Shown here in pieces: positions 1 through 7,007 of a stretch of 16,562 nucleotides of DNA (positions are counted from its first letter, which is position 1; every line of letters starts with the position of its first letter). Location of the stretch: positions 1-16,562 of the forward strand of contig DIVK01000054.1 in NCBI GenBank assembly GCA_002422455.1, read 5' to 3'. A program made the position numbers and the translations under genes. This stretch comes from Rhodoferax sp. UBA6134 (GTDB lineage Bacteria; Pseudomonadota; Gammaproteobacteria; Burkholderiales; Burkholderiaceae_C). Below the pieces are notes generated by a model that was not told where the DNA came from, made no database searches, and saw nothing but the letters and a program-made list of their open reading frames with translations.

Positions 1-88
1 CCAGGCATTCCTTCTGTTCCAGGAAGTCCGGCTCGCCCGTGAAATTGCCGACCAGGCCACCGGCCTCGGTGACCAGCAAGGAACCCGC
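1..88 (-). pseudogene. suhB: C-terminal fragment of a SuhB-like inositol-1-monophosphatase
   Basis: Translating the minus strand from 88 towards 1 gives AGSLLVTEAGGLVGNFTGE followed by PDFLEQKECL. I recognise this as the C-terminal region of SuhB/inositol monophosphatase (family pattern 'WD.AAGSLLVTEAGG..GNFTGE'). The enzyme hydrolyses myo-inositol 1-phosphate and also acts as an rRNA-processing/antitermination factor in enterobacteria. The similarity stops abruptly: upstream of the Ala-Gly-Ser the minus-strand reading is Ala-Arg-Pro-Tyr-Ser instead of the expected Trp-Asp-x-Ala. The N-terminal two thirds are therefore absent from this side of the junction, and the C-terminus runs off the window. 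It is either a broken remnant or one side of an assembly chimera. The family call comes from memory of the motif, not from an alignment. Confidence 0.6.
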
Positions 89-980
89 GGAGTATGGCCG
101 TGCCGATGGCGTGGCGGCGCTGGTGCTGCATGGCGGACCTGGCTCGGGTTGCGCGCCGCTGCTGCGCCGCTACTTTGATCCTGGCCGCTACCGCGTGATC
201 TGCGTTGACCAGCGCGGCGCGGGGCTGAGCCGTCCGCGTGGTGGTATCGCGCACAACACCACGGCGCACCTGCTGCGTGATCTGCGCCAGGTGCGGGCGC
301 AACTGGCTGTTTCGCGCTGGCTGGTGGTCGGCGGATCGTGGGGTGCGACGCTGGCGCTGGCGTATGCGGCGGCCGAGCCCGATGCGGTGGCCGCGCTGTT
401 GCTGCGCGCGGTGTTCCTCGCCCGCGAGTCAGATATCGACTGGTTTTTCCAGGGCGCGCGCGTGCTGGAGCCGCAAGCCTGGTCGTGCTTCGCCGCCATT
501 GCGCCAGCCGATCAGCAAGCAGCGATCTTGCCCTTTCTGGCGCAGGCGCTGGCACAGGGTACGCGCGCTGCAGCCGGCGCGGCGGCGCTGGCCTGGTGGC
601 GCTGGGAGCAGGCGCTGGCCGGCGCCGGGGTGCCCAATGGTCCGGACGAGGCGCTGCTGGACGGGTTGATTGACCGCTACCGCGTGCAGAGTCACTACCT
701 GCTGCACCGCTGCTGGCTTGACACGCCGCCGCTGCTCGACCGCTGCGCTGCGTTGTCACGCGTGCCGACGCTGCTGCTGCATGGTCAGGCCGATCGCATT
801 TGCCGGCCCGAGTCGGCGCAGGCCGTACAGCGCCGGTTGCCGCACAGCCGGTTGTGCTGGGTCGAGGGTGCCGGCCACGATCCCGCGCACCCGGCGATGG
901 TGGCGGCCATGGTCGGCGCGCTTGACCGCTACGCTGCGCACGGTGACTTCGGTGTGCCGGACGCGCGTATCAGTGTATGA
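39..980 (+). CDS. pip: Prolyl iminopeptidase-like alpha/beta hydrolase, N-terminally truncated
   Basis: This is an alpha/beta-hydrolase of the prolyl aminopeptidase type (peptidase family S33), which removes N-terminal proline from peptides in the cytoplasm. With the GTG at 39 as residue 1, the oxyanion-hole motif HGGPGSG is at residues 31-37, DQRGAG at 58-62, the nucleophile elbow GGSWG has Ser100, and the probable acid and base are Asp252 (GQAD) and His280 (GAGHD). A WWRWE segment near residue 187-190 resembles the family's substrate-amine pocket. Recognisable similarity begins only at about residue 18. The roughly 30-residue N-terminal strand that normally precedes HGGPG is replaced by sequence antisense to a suhB-like fragment. 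The frame is also open up to the window edge, so the true start is unknown and GTG 39 is only a formal choice. The product may be inactive. Other alpha/beta hydrolases of the same clan cannot be excluded. Confidence 0.68.
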   Translation: MKLPTRPPASVTSKEPAEYGRADGVAALVLHGGPGSGCAPLLRRYFDPGRYRVICVDQRGAGLSRPRGGIAHNTTAHLLRDLRQVRAQLAVSRWLVVGGSWGATLALAYAAAEPDAVAALLLRAVFLARESDIDWFFQGARVLEPQAWSCFAAIAPADQQAAILPFLAQALAQGTRAAAGAAALAWWRWEQALAGAGVPNGPDEALLDGLIDRYRVQSHYLLHRCWLDTPPLLDRCAALSRVPTLLLHGQADRICRPESAQAVQRRLPHSRLCWVEGAGHDPAHPAMVAAMVGALDRYAAHGDFGVPDARISV

Positions 981-1041
981 GGAAGTCGTTGTGGCCTATC
1001 CTGGAACGAAGGGTGTGCGCCGCTGGTCGATCAGGTCATTT

Positions 1042-1053
1042 GGTTTGCAAACC
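1042..1053. promoter_or_regulatory. Perfect 12-bp palindrome upstream of the ABC operon
   Basis: GGTTTGCAAACC is a perfect palindrome lying 60 bases before the ATPase start codon, in the 133-base gap between the hydrolase and the ABC operon. Its size and place suit a dimeric repressor or activator site. The half-site GGTTTGC recurs in the inverted repeat at 8094-8130. The rest of the gap contains an A-rich stretch TAAAAAT near 1101 that could be a -10 element, but no convincing -35 box is visible. Function is inferred only. Confidence 0.35.
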
Positions 1054-1113
1054 GGGTGCTTTGCCGGTGTGGCCGCAGCGTGCCGCTGCCCGTCCCTGTG
1101 TAAAAATCAGCGC

Positions 1114-1857
1114 ATGCTGAAAGTACGGGGTCTTACCAAGCGCTATGGCGAGCAAGCGGCGTTGCAGTCCTTGACGTTTGGATTGGCGCGTGGCAGTTTT
1201 GTCGCACTGCTCGGCCCCAACGGGGCGGGAAAGTCCACCTTGTTCCAGGTTTTGACCGGGCTTTTCGCGGCCGATGAGGGCGATGTCGAAGTGGCCGGCC
1301 TGTCGCTGCGGCGCGAGCCGCGCCGGGCGCTGGCGCACATCGGGGTGGTGTTTCAGCAGCAGTCGCTGGACCTGGACCTGAGCGTTGCGCGCAATCTGCG
1401 GTTCCAGGCCGACTTGCAGGGCTTGCCGCGCGCGCTGGCAGCCGAGCGTATCGCACAGGACGCAGCGCGGTTTGGCCTGGGTACCGATATGGCGCGCCCG
1501 GTGCGCGAACTCTCGGGCGGCAACCGGCGCAAGGTCGAGCTGGTGCGCGCCCTGCTGCACCGGCCCGAGTTGCTGCTGATGGACGAGGCCACCGTCGGGC
1601 TGGACCCGAAATCGCGCCGTGATCTGCTGGACAATTTGCACGATGAGGTGCGCCAGCGCGGCGTGACGGTGCTGTGGGCCACTCACCTGGTGGCCGAGGC
1701 TGAAGGCGCCGACCGCGTGCTGGTGCTGCACCGCGGCCGGTTGCTGGCCGATGGCCCGCCCGCCGAGGTCACCCAGGCGCTGGGCGGGGCGACGCTCGAA
1801 GCAGCGTTCATTGCCGCCACCCCGGATGCGCCAGGCCGGGCACCATCACAATCTTGA
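1114..1857 (+). CDS. pedB: ABC transporter ATP-binding subunit, PQQ-alcohol dehydrogenase/lanthanide system
   Basis: This 247-residue ATPase powers the transporter encoded by the next three genes. Visible motifs are Walker A GPNGAGKS (34-41), Q-loop Gln at 81-83, signature LSGGN (133-137), Walker B LLLMDEAT (153-160) and H-loop His191. The early part resembles the ATPases paired with ABC-2 permeases. Together with the propeller, binding protein and permease downstream, it fits the ATP-binding subunit of the 'PQQ-dependent alcohol dehydrogenase system', the PedB/LutE type. The open frame extends far upstream (to 670), but that part overlaps the preceding hydrolase in another frame. Family length and homology begin at ATG 1114. 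The gene is first in an operon: 16 bases separate it from the next one. Assignment to the PedB type rests mainly on context. Confidence 0.88.
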   Translation: MLKVRGLTKRYGEQAALQSLTFGLARGSFVALLGPNGAGKSTLFQVLTGLFAADEGDVEVAGLSLRREPRRALAHIGVVFQQQSLDLDLSVARNLRFQADLQGLPRALAAERIAQDAARFGLGTDMARPVRELSGGNRRKVELVRALLHRPELLLMDEATVGLDPKSRRDLLDNLHDEVRQRGVTVLWATHLVAEAEGADRVLVLHRGRLLADGPPAEVTQALGGATLEAAFIAATPDAPGRAPSQS

Positions 1858-1859
1858 AG

Positions 1860-1864
1860 AAGGA
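1860..1864 (+). promoter_or_regulatory. Ribosome binding site fixing the propeller start
   Basis: AAGGA lies 9 bases before ATG 1874, just after the ATPase stop codon. It supports 1874 as the start, because the same frame is open back to 1751 inside the ATPase gene. The protein begun at 1874 has a clean signal peptide. Confidence 0.6.
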
Positions 1865-1873
1865 AACCTGCTC

Positions 1874-2848
1874 ATGCTGAAAAGCCTCTTGCTGCCCGGG
1901 CTCGTCCTGACCGCGCTGCTTGCCACCGCGCGGGCCGGGGACACGGGTCTGGCCTACATTTCAAGCGAGAAGGATCACGCGATCACCCTGGTTGACGTGA
2001 AGACGCTCAAGGTCGTTGGCACCATTTCCACCTGCAAGCGCCCGCGCCACATGCAGTTGCTGCCCGGCGGGCTGCAGTTGATGGTGGCGTGCAGCGATTC
2101 GGGCCGGGCCGACCTGATCGACCTGGCCAGCCGCAAGCCGGTGGGCAGCGTCCCGTTGGGCGATGACCCGGAAATCTTCGACCTGTCGCCCGATGGCCGG
2201 TTGGCCTACGTGTCGGCCGAGGAGGAGGGCGCATTGAACATCTTCGACATCCAGGCCAAAAAGAAGGTCAGGAGCGTGCCGCTCGGCAAGGAACCCGAAG
2301 GGGTCAGGCTGTCGCCCGACGGCAAGCGCGTGTACGTGAGCTCCGAGGTCGCGAACATGGTGCATGTGATCGACACCGGCAGCCTGCAGGTCATCAAGAA
2401 CATTACCGTGGGCCAGCGGCCGCGGCGCCTGGCCTTCAACGCCGACGGCAGCGAATTGTGGGTCACGAATGAGCTCGGCAGCAGTGTGAGCATCATCTCG
2501 GTCAAGGAGCTTGCGGTGGCGGCCACGCTGCGGTTTGAAATCAAAGGCATGCGCCCGGATGACATCACGCCGGTGGGCCTGGTGCTCGCGCGCGATGGCA
2601 AGACCATGTATGTCGGCCTGGGACGTGCCAACCACGTGGCTTTTGTGGACGTGGCCGCGCGCAGGACGCGCGCGCTGGTGCTGGTCGGCAAGCGGGCCTG
2701 GGGCCTGGGGCTGAACCGGGACGGCTCCCGCCTGTTTGTCACCAATGGCCTGTCGGATGACCTGACGGTGATCGACACCGCGGCGGCCAAGGCGCTGAAG
2801 ACGGTGCCCGTGGGCCGCGTGCCGCACACGGTGGTGGTCGATGACTGA
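1874..2848 (+). CDS. Exported YVTN beta-propeller protein, PQQ/lanthanide ABC cluster
   Basis: The 324-residue product starts with a signal peptide (basic Lys3, hydrophobic core, probable cleavage after ALLATARA) and should be periplasmic. The rest consists of about seven repeats of 40-odd residues with the pattern 'P.G..P....LSPDG..VYVS.E....V..ID', typical of YVTN/NHL-like beta-propellers. Members of this kind next to this ABC transporter are known as PQQ-dependent catabolism-associated beta-propeller proteins, and PedA2/LutD are of this type. Their exact role is unsettled; a periplasmic accessory that binds cargo or partners is plausible. The stop codon lies inside the next gene, whose ATG is at 2841 (8-base overlap), which indicates translational coupling. 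No cysteine or haem motif suggests redox activity. Confidence 0.85.
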   Translation: MLKSLLLPGLVLTALLATARAGDTGLAYISSEKDHAITLVDVKTLKVVGTISTCKRPRHMQLLPGGLQLMVACSDSGRADLIDLASRKPVGSVPLGDDPEIFDLSPDGRLAYVSAEEEGALNIFDIQAKKKVRSVPLGKEPEGVRLSPDGKRVYVSSEVANMVHVIDTGSLQVIKNITVGQRPRRLAFNADGSELWVTNELGSSVSIISVKELAVAATLRFEIKGMRPDDITPVGLVLARDGKTMYVGLGRANHVAFVDVAARRTRALVLVGKRAWGLGLNRDGSRLFVTNGLSDDLTVIDTAAAKALKTVPVGRVPHTVVVDD

Positions 2849-4010
2849 CGTGAAGACATTGCTGGGCCTGGCGATGCTGCTGCTGGCTTTGCAGGCCACC
2901 GCCGCCAGTTTGACGCTGGGGGTTTTGCAGCGCGAAGACGATGAGCGCCTTGAGCCCCGGCGTGTCGAGCTGGCGTATCCGGGGCAGCCCGGTGGGCCGC
3001 TGGCGCAGGCGGTCGAGCTGGCGGTGAAGGAAAGTCAGTTTGAGCTGGATGCTGCCCGGCTCCAGGTGAAGGTCGTGGTGCGCTCGGCGCGCTCGGCGGC
3101 TGAGGCCAAAAACTTGCTGCAGCAACTGGCGAAGCAGGGCGCCGCAGCCGTGGTGCTGGACCTGCCGGCGGCCTGGATCGCGGTGGCCGCACCGGCGCTC
3201 ACTGTGCCGCTGCTCAATGCCGGCGAGCCCGATGAGGCGCTGCGCCAGCAGGGCTGCCTGGCGCACCTGTTTCACACGCTGCCGGGCGAGCGGATGCGGG
3301 CCGACGCGCTGGCGCAGACGCTGCTGGCGCGCAAATGGTCACGCATCCTGCTGCTGCACGGGCCGCGTTCTGCTGACGCCAGCCGGTTGGTGCAGGTGCA
3401 GGCCGCGATCAAGCGCTACGGCCTGAAGACGGTGGCCCTCAAGCCTTTCAAGCTGTCGGCCGACCCGCGTGAGCGCGATCTGGCCAACCCTTTGCTGCTT
3501 ACCGGTGGCGTCGACCATGACGTGGTCTGGGTGGTGGACAGCGATGGCGAATTTGCCCGCAGTCTGCCGTACCGCACCGCGCTGGCGCGTCCGGTGGTGG
3601 GCGATGCCGGTCTGGTGGCCGAGGCCTGGGCGCCGCATTTCGAGCGCTTTGGCGCGCCACAACTGGCACGCCGTTTTGCGCGCGCCGCCCAGCGGCCGAT
3701 GACCAGCGCCGACTGGGCGGCCTACATGGCAGCCAAGGCTGTGTTGCGGGCGGCCCTCGAACGGCCGGGCCAGACGGGCGCGACGCAGGTGTTGAAGGCC
3801 CTGAGTCGACCCGACTTCGCCCTTGACGGCTTCAAGGGCGTGCGCCTGGGCTTTCGCCCGTGGGACCGGCAACTGCGCCAGCCGCTGCTGCTGACCGACG
3901 GGGTTGGCGTCATCGGCAGCGCGCCGGTGGAGGGCGTGTTGCACCCCCGCAATGTGCTCGACACCCTGGGTGCCGACGCGGCGGACTCACTCTGCAGGGT
4001 CAGGCCATGA
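2841..4010 (+). CDS. Periplasmic substrate-binding protein of PQQ-associated ABC transporter
   Basis: The 389-residue protein has a signal peptide (MTDVKTLLGLAMLLLALQATAA, cleavage near residue 22). Its mature part follows the plan of periplasmic type I binding proteins of the branched-chain amino-acid/Leu-Ile-Val class: two alpha/beta lobes, a mid-protein segment around ALARKWSRILLLHGP, and a C-terminal region with DGFKGVRLGFRPWDRQLRQP. Proteins of this class in the same gene set are named the substrate-binding protein of the PQQ-dependent alcohol dehydrogenase ABC system (PedA1/LutA type). The ligand is not visible from sequence; a lanthanide chelate or an alcohol-pathway compound are the two ideas in the field. 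It overlaps the propeller gene by 8 bases and the permease gene by an ATGA, so the four genes form one tight operon. Confidence 0.82.
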   Translation: MTDVKTLLGLAMLLLALQATAASLTLGVLQREDDERLEPRRVELAYPGQPGGPLAQAVELAVKESQFELDAARLQVKVVVRSARSAAEAKNLLQQLAKQGAAAVVLDLPAAWIAVAAPALTVPLLNAGEPDEALRQQGCLAHLFHTLPGERMRADALAQTLLARKWSRILLLHGPRSADASRLVQVQAAIKRYGLKTVALKPFKLSADPRERDLANPLLLTGGVDHDVVWVVDSDGEFARSLPYRTALARPVVGDAGLVAEAWAPHFERFGAPQLARRFARAAQRPMTSADWAAYMAAKAVLRAALERPGQTGATQVLKALSRPDFALDGFKGVRLGFRPWDRQLRQPLLLTDGVGVIGSAPVEGVLHPRNVLDTLGADAADSLCRVRP

Positions 4011-4843
4011 CGCGCCAAGTCGGCGGCATTGCTCATGCCTTGCAAGCCTTGCGCGCCATCGTGCTGCGTGAACTGCTGAAGTTCTGGCTACAAAAAGGGC
4101 GGCTGGTTTCGGCACTGGTGCGGCCGGTGCTGTGGCTGGCGGTGTTCGCCGCCGGGTTTCGCAACGTGTTTGGCGTCGCTATCGTCGAGCCCTACGACAC
4201 TTACATTCCTTATGACGTTTACATCACGCCCGGTCTGATCGGCATGGTGCTTCTGTTCAACGGCATGCAATCTTCGTTGGCCATGGTTTACGATCGCGAG
4301 ATGGGCCTGATGCGCCTGCTGCTTACCGCGCCCCTGCCGCGCTGGTGGCTGCTGTTGTCCAAGCTGCTGGCCACCGCGCTGCTGAGCCTGGTGCAGGTGG
4401 CGGCCTTTGTGGCGGTGGCTGCGCTGCTGGGAACCGGGCTGCCGCTGTCGGGCTGGGCGCTGGTGCATGCGCTGCTGGCGACTAGCGCTGCGGCGTTGAT
4501 GCTGGCCGCGCTGGGGTTGCTGCTGTCGGTGTATGTCAGGCAACTGGAGAATTTTGCCGGCACCATGAATTTTGTGATTTTCCCGATGTATTTTTTGTCC
4601 ACCGCGCTGTATCCCCTGTGGAAGCTGGAGGAGTCGGGCGCCACCTGGGTCTATCGCCTGGCGCAGTTCAACCCGTTCACGCATGCGGTGGAATGGATCC
4701 GTTTCGCGCTGTATGGCAAAGACCCGGCCCTGGCGCCCTGGGTGGTGCTGGGTACGCTGCTGTTGTGCTTCACGCTCGCCTGCTGGGGCTATGACCCGCA
4801 GCGCGGCTTTGGCGGTCTGAGCAAACGGGGCGGTGGGGCATGA
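4007..4843 (+). CDS. pedC: ABC-2 type permease, PedC family
   Basis: This 278-residue inner-membrane protein has about six hydrophobic segments (roughly 33-51, 73-95, 115-142, 150-176, 186-203 and 243-260). It also has the ABC-2 family signature late in the chain: FPMYFLSTALYPLW, then NPFTHAVEWIR at about 222-232. It should form the membrane channel with the ATPase encoded at 1114. The gene set matches the family called alcohol ABC transporter permease PedC. Its start ATG overlaps the stop of the binding-protein gene as ATGA, the standard sign of coupling. ABC-2 permeases are usually exporters, which sits uneasily with a periplasmic binding protein; PedA1A2BC has nevertheless been tied genetically to lanthanide-dependent growth. 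Only 26 bases separate its end from the convergent methyltransferase gene, and no clear terminator hairpin lies there. Confidence 0.85.
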   Translation: MTRQVGGIAHALQALRAIVLRELLKFWLQKGRLVSALVRPVLWLAVFAAGFRNVFGVAIVEPYDTYIPYDVYITPGLIGMVLLFNGMQSSLAMVYDREMGLMRLLLTAPLPRWWLLLSKLLATALLSLVQVAAFVAVAALLGTGLPLSGWALVHALLATSAAALMLAALGLLLSVYVRQLENFAGTMNFVIFPMYFLSTALYPLWKLEESGATWVYRLAQFNPFTHAVEWIRFALYGKDPALAPWVVLGTLLLCFTLACWGYDPQRGFGGLSKRGGGA

Positions 4844-4869
4844 GCGCCGCCGGACACCGTTTCCAGGGG

Positions 4870-5886
4870 TCAATGCCGCAGCGGTTTGCGCAGCAGGTGA
4901 AGGTAGTAGGCGCCCAGCCCGTGATCGAACACCTTTTGTTGTGACAGGCAGGCGCTGACGAAGCGCCGGGCGTGCAGCGCGGAGCCGAAACCCAGGGGCC
5001 GCAGCAGGGTCGACAGGCCCGGCAGGCGGGCCAGGCAGGAAAGCGGTTGCAGCAGGTAGCGCGCGATGGTCTTGATGCGTTGCGCCGAGCCGGCCACGTG
5101 CGTCGTGATGTCGTCCTGGCGGAGCACTGAAAAACCGGCGGTTTGCGCGTACCCGGCAAATTCGCTGACGCCGCAGGGCATGGGTATTGTCCAGCCCGCC
5201 ATCACGTCGGCGATGTAGCCCCTTTCCTCCTCATTACGGGCGTCCCGCAGGGACACACCATCGAAAACAAGCATGTGCGCACCGGGTTTGAGAATGCGGA
5301 ACATCTCTGAAAACAAGGCCTGCCGTTCGGCCTGCGGTGTGTAGCACAAGGCTTCGATGGCATAAATGCCATCCACGCTGTCGGCCTCGAAGCCGGTGCT
5401 GAGGTAGTTGCCGACGTGAAATTCGGTATTGCCCAGGCCGATCGCGCTGGCGCGGGAACGGGCCGTGTCAATCTGGCTGGCCACCAGTGACGTGCCGACG
5501 ACCGTGGCGTTGGGAAAGCGTTGCGCCACGGCGGTCACCGCGCCGCCAATGCCGCAGCCGGGCTCGAAGATGCGGGGCGTCGCCACGTGCGCCAACTGCA
5601 GCAGGTCGACGGCCTGGCGCGTGGTCTCGTGGATCGCCTCGTCCAGCGAGGCCGCGTGTTCGAGGTCCCAGCCGTAATGCAGCTGGGCTGGGTGTCCCGA
5701 GCGCGCCCACCCCAAAAGGATGGCCCGGCAGACCGATACCGGACTGGCCCACATCTTGTAGAGGTCGCCACCGGTATCGTAGTGAAGGTCGAGCATCTCC
5801 TGTGCCCGCGGCGAGGCTACCGAGGCGTAGACGTGGTCCTCCCGGGTCTCGGCTGCGGGGTCGCCGGGCATGCCGTCGCTACTCAT
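4870..5886 (-). CDS. SAM-dependent class I methyltransferase (sterol/terpene-methyltransferase-like)
   Basis: The 338-residue protein contains a Rossmann methyltransferase domain. Motif I FEPGCGIGG is at 107-115, an acidic/loop segment VVGTSLVASQID follows at 129-140, motif IV VDGIYAIEAL is at 171-180, and RILKPGAHMLVFDG is at about 197-210. The N-terminal segment YDTGGDLYKMW ... LHYGWD (36-73) resembles the helical cap of the cyclopropane-synthase, sterol and geranyl-diphosphate C-methyltransferase group, so a lipid or isoprenoid substrate is possible. No signal peptide is visible, so it is cytoplasmic. The start at 5886 is supported by AAGGTGG upstream. It lies 41 bases after the stop of the exported paralogue at 5928-7007 on the same strand, so it is probably last in that operon. 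The substrate cannot be named from sequence, and the link to alcohol oxidation is by position only. Confidence 0.82.
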   Translation of the reverse strand: MSSDGMPGDPAAETREDHVYASVASPRAQEMLDLHYDTGGDLYKMWASPVSVCRAILLGWARSGHPAQLHYGWDLEHAASLDEAIHETTRQAVDLLQLAHVATPRIFEPGCGIGGAVTAVAQRFPNATVVGTSLVASQIDTARSRASAIGLGNTEFHVGNYLSTGFEADSVDGIYAIEALCYTPQAERQALFSEMFRILKPGAHMLVFDGVSLRDARNEEERGYIADVMAGWTIPMPCGVSEFAGYAQTAGFSVLRQDDITTHVAGSAQRIKTIARYLLQPLSCLARLPGLSTLLRPLGFGSALHARRFVSACLSQQKVFDHGLGAYYLHLLRKPLRH

Positions 5887-5927
5887 TCACGGTCCACCTT
5901 GGCAGTTGGACATGGTGTTCCGAACCA

Positions 5928-7007
5928 CTACCTGGATTTTTCCGCGACTTGCTGGGCCAGGCGATGGTAGGAGGGCAGGCGGGCAATGATGGTGCCGCTT
6001 CCGTCCATGAAGAGCGTGCCGCCGATTACCTGCTGGCGGTAATCGTAGAGGTTGAAGTGCAGCACTTCGTCCTTTTTCTCATCCACGATCATGATGTTGG
6101 CGTTGGCGGCGACCACGTCGAACAATTTGGCGTCCCCGGACTGGATCCAGAGGTAACTCTTGGATGGCTCTGGTGGTTCGACAAATTTTGCCGCCGGATT
6201 GTCCGCAAAGCGCAAATGCAGGCCCGCCGCCGACAGGCGTACGGCCGCGATATTACCGGCCAGCGCCGGGGGCGGAAACACCTTGCGGTGGTCCAGCACC
6301 AGTTGACTGTCGACCAGGTTGGCACCTTCGCGCTCGACGTTGAGCAGCCAGGTCAGCTTGATGCCCAGCCCCCGCAGCAGGCCACCCAGGGGAATGCCCA
6401 GCAGGTGGATGTCCTGCGGCGTGAAGACCAGCTCATTCTTGTCGTTCAGTGCAATAGGGCCGGCCAGCGAAGCATTGAGCCATATGCCGGGGAACCAGCT
6501 CCACAATTTGAGTCCGGCCTGCGCGCTCAGGGTATCGTCCTGGGTCGTGATGCGCATGTCGTTCAAGGGTCGTGGCGAGTAGGCCATGATGTGTTCATTG
6601 AACAAGGCTGCGAGTGCCTTGGGTGGCACCAGTACCTCGCCATGGTGGACGCGAATGGAGAAGGTGCGCGGATCGTCGAACTGCACGGGCTCCCCTGCCG
6701 TGACGGGCTCCAGCGTGGCGGCCAACTGGTCCACGTGAAAACCAATGTCGCCCGTCAGGTAAAAATCGACATTGCGCGCGTTCAGGGCAAGGGCCTGAGC
6801 CCCGGAATCGCGCGTTGTCGCCTGGCGCAGGGCATCGGTCTGCATGCCCTCGGGAATGCGCCGCTTGTCCCACTGTAATTGTTGCTGGTGCAACTCGGTC
6901 TGCTGCCGCTCTATCAATGATTGCGCGACGGCAGGCAGAGCCAGGCAGGCGGTCATCAGCATGGCGTGGCGGACAAAGCCGCGCAGGAAAAAACTGGTGG
7001 TGTTCAT
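5928..7007 (-). CDS. Exported protein of unknown function, paralogue B of a tandem pair
   Basis: I do not recognise a named family. The 359-residue product has a signal peptide with Arg9/Arg13, a hydrophobic core and probable cleavage after ALPAVA (residue 28). A Gln-rich stretch follows (about 34-44). From residue 80 on it matches the upstream neighbour (7004-8062) closely and at identical spacing: GDIGF at 86-90 in both, FDDP at 110-113 in both, LFNEH at 135-139 in both, then PL-x-DM, a FTP-x-x-I segment, LFPPP-like VFPPP at 243-247, and near the C-terminus a Tyr-Arg-Gln-Gln-x-x-GG segment. No membrane anchor, haem or zinc motif is evident. The alternating hydrophobic pattern suggests an elongated beta-rich fold, perhaps like tubular lipid-binding proteins (inference, weak). 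Its ATG overlaps the neighbour's stop as ATGA. Confidence 0.8.
   Translation of the reverse strand: MNTTSFFLRGFVRHAMLMTACLALPAVAQSLIERQQTELHQQQLQWDKRRIPEGMQTDALRQATTRDSGAQALALNARNVDFYLTGDIGFHVDQLAATLEPVTAGEPVQFDDPRTFSIRVHHGEVLVPPKALAALFNEHIMAYSPRPLNDMRITTQDDTLSAQAGLKLWSWFPGIWLNASLAGPIALNDKNELVFTPQDIHLLGIPLGGLLRGLGIKLTWLLNVEREGANLVDSQLVLDHRKVFPPPALAGNIAAVRLSAAGLHLRFADNPAAKFVEPPEPSKSYLWIQSGDAKLFDVVAANANIMIVDEKKDEVLHFNLYDYRQQVIGGTLFMDGSGTIIARLPSYHRLAQQVAEKSR

Noticed and set aside
670..1113. N-terminal extension of the ABC ATPase frame back to 670
   Set aside because: It overlaps the hydrolase in another frame, reads as Arg/Cys-rich non-protein, and ABC domain similarity begins at 1114.
5487..6878. 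A 463-codon plus-strand open frame antisense to the methyltransferase and paralogue B
   Set aside because: The opposite strand carries signal-peptide and methyltransferase genes with clear motifs; this frame is Arg/Pro-rich, low-complexity shadow coding.
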